Of a stretch of DNA of 64,000 nucleotides, positions 61,610 to 64,000 are shown one piece after another. The position numbers and the translations under genes were made by a program. The stretch is from assembly GCF_014192225.1 (NCBI RefSeq), contig NZ_JACHXS010000007.1, forward strand, positions 310,001 to 374,000, written 5' to 3'. The notes beneath the pieces are model-generated. The model ran no database searches. It worked only from the letters and a program-made list of their open reading frames with translations, and was not told the DNA's origin. Position 1 is the first letter of the stretch. Each line of letters begins with the position of its first letter. This DNA comes from Pseudoduganella umbonata (GTDB lineage Bacteria; Pseudomonadota; Gammaproteobacteria; Burkholderiales; Burkholderiaceae_D).

Positions 61610-62050
61610 ATGATCGCTGTCGTGTTATTGCTGCTGGTGGCGTTGGCCGGCGCGATGACCTACACCGGTTTCCTCGTCATCGGGGTCCTGGCCGATCTTC
61701 TCGGCACGGGGCGGTTCCTGGCCGGGCTGCTTCTAGGCGTTCTCTTTGCCAGGTTCCCCTGGATGAGCAAAGGCAAGCTGCGCATCGTTGGCCTGTTGCC
61801 CAAGCCCGCCCGTCGACCGCTCATCGTTGGCCTGCTCGGACTGAGCCTGGTGATTTTCCTTTCTCGAGGCGAAACCGTGCCCGCGTTGTTTACGGGTTTC
61901 GCCACCGCTTTTGTTATCGGATTCCCCTGGCTGAGGCGCGCCATATTCGATCGGATGTTGTCGTCGGTCTTCAACTTCACAGGCCAGAAGCCCTCCAAAG
62001 ACACCGATGACGGCGTGATCGATGGCGAATTCAGGGAGAAGAAAGACTGA
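61610..62050 (+). CDS. Small membrane protein of unknown function
   Basis: 146 residues from ATG 61610, with about three hydrophobic segments (VVLLLLVALAGAMTYTGFLV, FLAGLLLGVLFARF, GLLGLSLVIFLSRG) and an acidic, charged C-terminus. No family is recognised. The ATG has no ribosome site; a perfect AGGAG at 61554 is spaced six bases before an in-frame ATC at 61565, which would add a basic N-terminus (ILRFLVRAAIRKPKL). The true start is therefore uncertain. Confidence 0.55.
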   Translation: MIAVVLLLLVALAGAMTYTGFLVIGVLADLLGTGRFLAGLLLGVLFARFPWMSKGKLRIVGLLPKPARRPLIVGLLGLSLVIFLSRGETVPALFTGFATAFVIGFPWLRRAIFDRMLSSVFNFTGQKPSKDTDDGVIDGEFREKKD

Positions 62051-62137
62051 GGGGCGAGCCCTTTCGAGGTAGCCAAGGTTTCATTGCCATGTGCTACAGT
62101 CGGATCCGTCGAATGTCGATGTTCGCCGGGGGATCCC

Positions 62138-63940
62138 ATGAAACGGCTATTGTTCGCGTGCCTGTCGCTGACGTTCATGGTGCCGCTGCCTGCCGCCGAA
62201 AATCCGCTGCCGGGAGCCTACACGGTCGGCTTTGCCAGCTTCGGCCCGTCTCGGACCGACCTGTTCATCGCGCGCGGCGATGGCAGCGGCGTTCGCCCCC
62301 TGCTGTCGGAATCCTGGAACAACTATAACGCCGCGCTCTCGCGCGATGGCAAGTGGGTCACCTTCACTTCCGAGCGCGGAGGATCGGCCGACATTCACCG
62401 CATGCGCATCGACGGCAGTGCTCGCGAGTTGCTGGTTGGCGGCCCGGCCTTCGACGACCAGTCGGTACTGTCGCCCGACGGCGGCAAGCTGGCCTTTGTA
62501 TCGGACCGTGGAGGCCAGCCCGATATCTGGGTACTGGATCTCGGGACACGCGGGCTCACCAATGTTACCCGGCACGCTGGCGGTGACTTCCGTCCGTCCT
62601 GGTCGCCGGATGGCCGATGGCTGGCATTTTCCTCGGACCGCGATTCAGCCAATCCGCGGCTCAGTTTCAGTATCCTGCATTCCACGTCGATCTATGTGGT
62701 GCGGGCGGATGGAAGCGGACTGCGCCGCATCGGCAAGACCGGTGAATTCGAAGGCAGTCCAAGCTGGTCGCGCGACGGCAAGTCGGTCGTCTTCTACGCA
62801 TGCGATATCGCCAACGTCAACAAGATCGTCCATCCCAAGCGCTTGCGTGGCGTCACCCAGCTCATGTCGATCGACATCGCCAGCGGTGCGCGCACAGGAT
62901 TGACCGAAGGTCCTGGCGAAAAAACTTCGCCGCACTGGCTGGAAGACAAAAAACTCGCATTTGTACGCGGAGGCCCGGAAGGCGGTCTGTCGCTCGCGAC
63001 CGGCGAGACCGTGCTGCGCGGCGAGGTCAGCAGCCCGAGCTGGTCAGCCGATGGCAGGCGAATGGTATTTCACCGCGAAGCGGACGCCCGCTGGCCGCCA
63101 TCCCAGCGGTGGAAAAGCCTGGACCCGGCCTTCAAGCTGGTACGCACCGGCGTGTTTCCCTCGTGGTTGCCCTCTGGTGAGCAGATTGTGTTGAACGACA
63201 AGACCGCCGGCATCCTGCACAACGACATCATCAGCGTTGCCGCCGATGGCAGCAGCCAGCGCACCCTGTTCCACGATGAAAAGCGCAGTGCGCTTGCGCC
63301 GGAAGTATCGCCTTCCGGGACCCGGATTGCCTTCGGTCTTGGCAATTTTTTCCAGGGCACGCAAGGACGGGCGCTGGCCGATATCGCACTCATTAATATC
63401 GATGGCAGCGGTTTGACCATCTTGACCGATGGATCGGGGAACTACGGATTGCCGAGCTGGTCACCGGACGGCAGCCAGATCGTTTTCCGGGGTGCCGGCA
63501 ATGGCGAGGGACGGGATGGCTTGCTGATTATCGATGTGGCCAGCCGCGCTGTGCGCCATATTCCCGGCACCGTCGTCAAGGATAACTTCCCCTCGTGGTC
63601 GCCGAAGGGCGACCTCATCAGTTTTACCAGCAACCGCGATGGCGATTACGAAATCTATACCGTGCGCCCGGATGGGACCGGGCTGAGACGCCTTACCAAT
63701 ATTCCGGGCAACGATGCCCACAATAGCTGGTCGCCGGATGGGGAATGGATCGCCTTCGCCAGCGGCACCCATGGTTTTCGTGACGAAGCCGTGCTGCATC
63801 CCTACAATCCCCAACCTTATGGCGAAATCTACGTCATGCGCGCAGACGGCAGCGACCGGCGCAGGCTGACCAACAACCAGTATGAAGAAGGCACGCCGAA
63901 ATGGTCACGTGTGCCTTCCGAGAGACCGGCCCATCCTTGA
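62138..63940 (+). CDS. Secreted PD40 beta-propeller (TolB-like) protein
   Basis: 600 residues: a signal peptide (MKRLLFACLSLTFMVPLPAA), then many repeats of the PD40/TolB type, such as LSRDGKWVTFTSERGGSADI, LSPDGGKLAFVSDRGGQPDI, WSPDGRWLAFSSDRD and WSPDGEWIAFASGTHG. Two propellers of about six blades are likely. There is no attached peptidase domain, unlike DPP-IV or tricorn-type proteins. It may bind a ligand or protein in the periplasm; the function is unknown. GGGGGA precedes the ATG. Confidence 0.78.
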   Translation: MKRLLFACLSLTFMVPLPAAENPLPGAYTVGFASFGPSRTDLFIARGDGSGVRPLLSESWNNYNAALSRDGKWVTFTSERGGSADIHRMRIDGSARELLVGGPAFDDQSVLSPDGGKLAFVSDRGGQPDIWVLDLGTRGLTNVTRHAGGDFRPSWSPDGRWLAFSSDRDSANPRLSFSILHSTSIYVVRADGSGLRRIGKTGEFEGSPSWSRDGKSVVFYACDIANVNKIVHPKRLRGVTQLMSIDIASGARTGLTEGPGEKTSPHWLEDKKLAFVRGGPEGGLSLATGETVLRGEVSSPSWSADGRRMVFHREADARWPPSQRWKSLDPAFKLVRTGVFPSWLPSGEQIVLNDKTAGILHNDIISVAADGSSQRTLFHDEKRSALAPEVSPSGTRIAFGLGNFFQGTQGRALADIALINIDGSGLTILTDGSGNYGLPSWSPDGSQIVFRGAGNGEGRDGLLIIDVASRAVRHIPGTVVKDNFPSWSPKGDLISFTSNRDGDYEIYTVRPDGTGLRRLTNIPGNDAHNSWSPDGEWIAFASGTHGFRDEAVLHPYNPQPYGEIYVMRADGSDRRRLTNNQYEEGTPKWSRVPSERPAHP

Positions 63941-64000
63941 GATCGGAGCCCTGGCTATGCAAGCCGGGCCTGCCGATCGGGTGAACGGCAGCGGGTATGC

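Overview
The window is about 64 kb of GC-rich chromosome with almost no spacing between genes. The gene set suggests a betaproteobacterium of the Oxalobacteraceae (Massilia / Duganella / Pseudoduganella type). The pointers are a cyanophycin pair cphB-cphA, a urtABCDE urea transporter, many c-di-GMP and two-component proteins, TonB receptors, an IS1595-type insertion sequence, and short palindromic intergenic repeats (GGGGACTGTCCCC, GGTGTCCGACACC). The genus is inferred from overall character and not from a marker gene. I saw no rRNA, tRNA or CRISPR array.

Layout. 1-7.2 kb: the start of a TonB receptor, a hybrid sensor kinase, a glycosidase/sugar-nucleotide-reductase fusion, an MscS channel and a DUF885-type metallopeptidase. 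7.2-11 kb: a hairpin repeat and the cyanophycin operon. 11.2-19 kb: a small Nif11-like peptide gene, an acyltransferase, a GGDEF/EAL protein, a lipoprotein and a TPR protein. 19-26.8 kb: a double SagB-type oxidoreductase, an AraC regulator with an EamA exporter, an M28 peptidase, a Kef-type antiporter and a DUF2058 protein. 26.9-33 kb: a CHASE-PAS-GGDEF protein, a DUF218 protein and a TonB receptor. 33-36 kb: an IS1595-type element that jumped into the terminator of a fasciclin gene, with a divergent MerR regulator beyond it. 36-47.4 kb: a porin, urtABCDE, a LuxR-type response regulator and a giant transporter-kinase fusion. 47.6-56.4 kb: an LtaS-like transferase, an orphan modA with a ModE box, a host-attachment protein, LysR/cupin/MFS genes and gdhA. 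56.7-59.5 kb: a TelA-TerD-unknown cluster. 59.5-61.4 kb: a T6SS amidase immunity gene with a decapitated effector, an SDR and an MmcQ protein. 61.6-64 kb: a small membrane protein and a PD40 beta-propeller protein.

How it fits together. Nitrogen runs through the window: cyanophycin synthesis and turnover, high-affinity urea uptake, NADP glutamate dehydrogenase, and next to the urt operon an 1146-residue protein joining an NCS1 (nucleobase/hydantoin/allantoin-type) permease to a cysteine-rich knot, a histidine kinase and a receiver. It overlaps the gene of its likely LuxR-type partner. I regard this transporter-kinase pair beside the urea transporter as the most interesting system here. Next come the TelA-TerD module with a third protein carrying three PxA(F/L)xF repeats, the truncated Tae4 with intact Tai4, and the Nif11-like double-glycine peptide. 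All functional statements come from reading the sequence; no database search was run.
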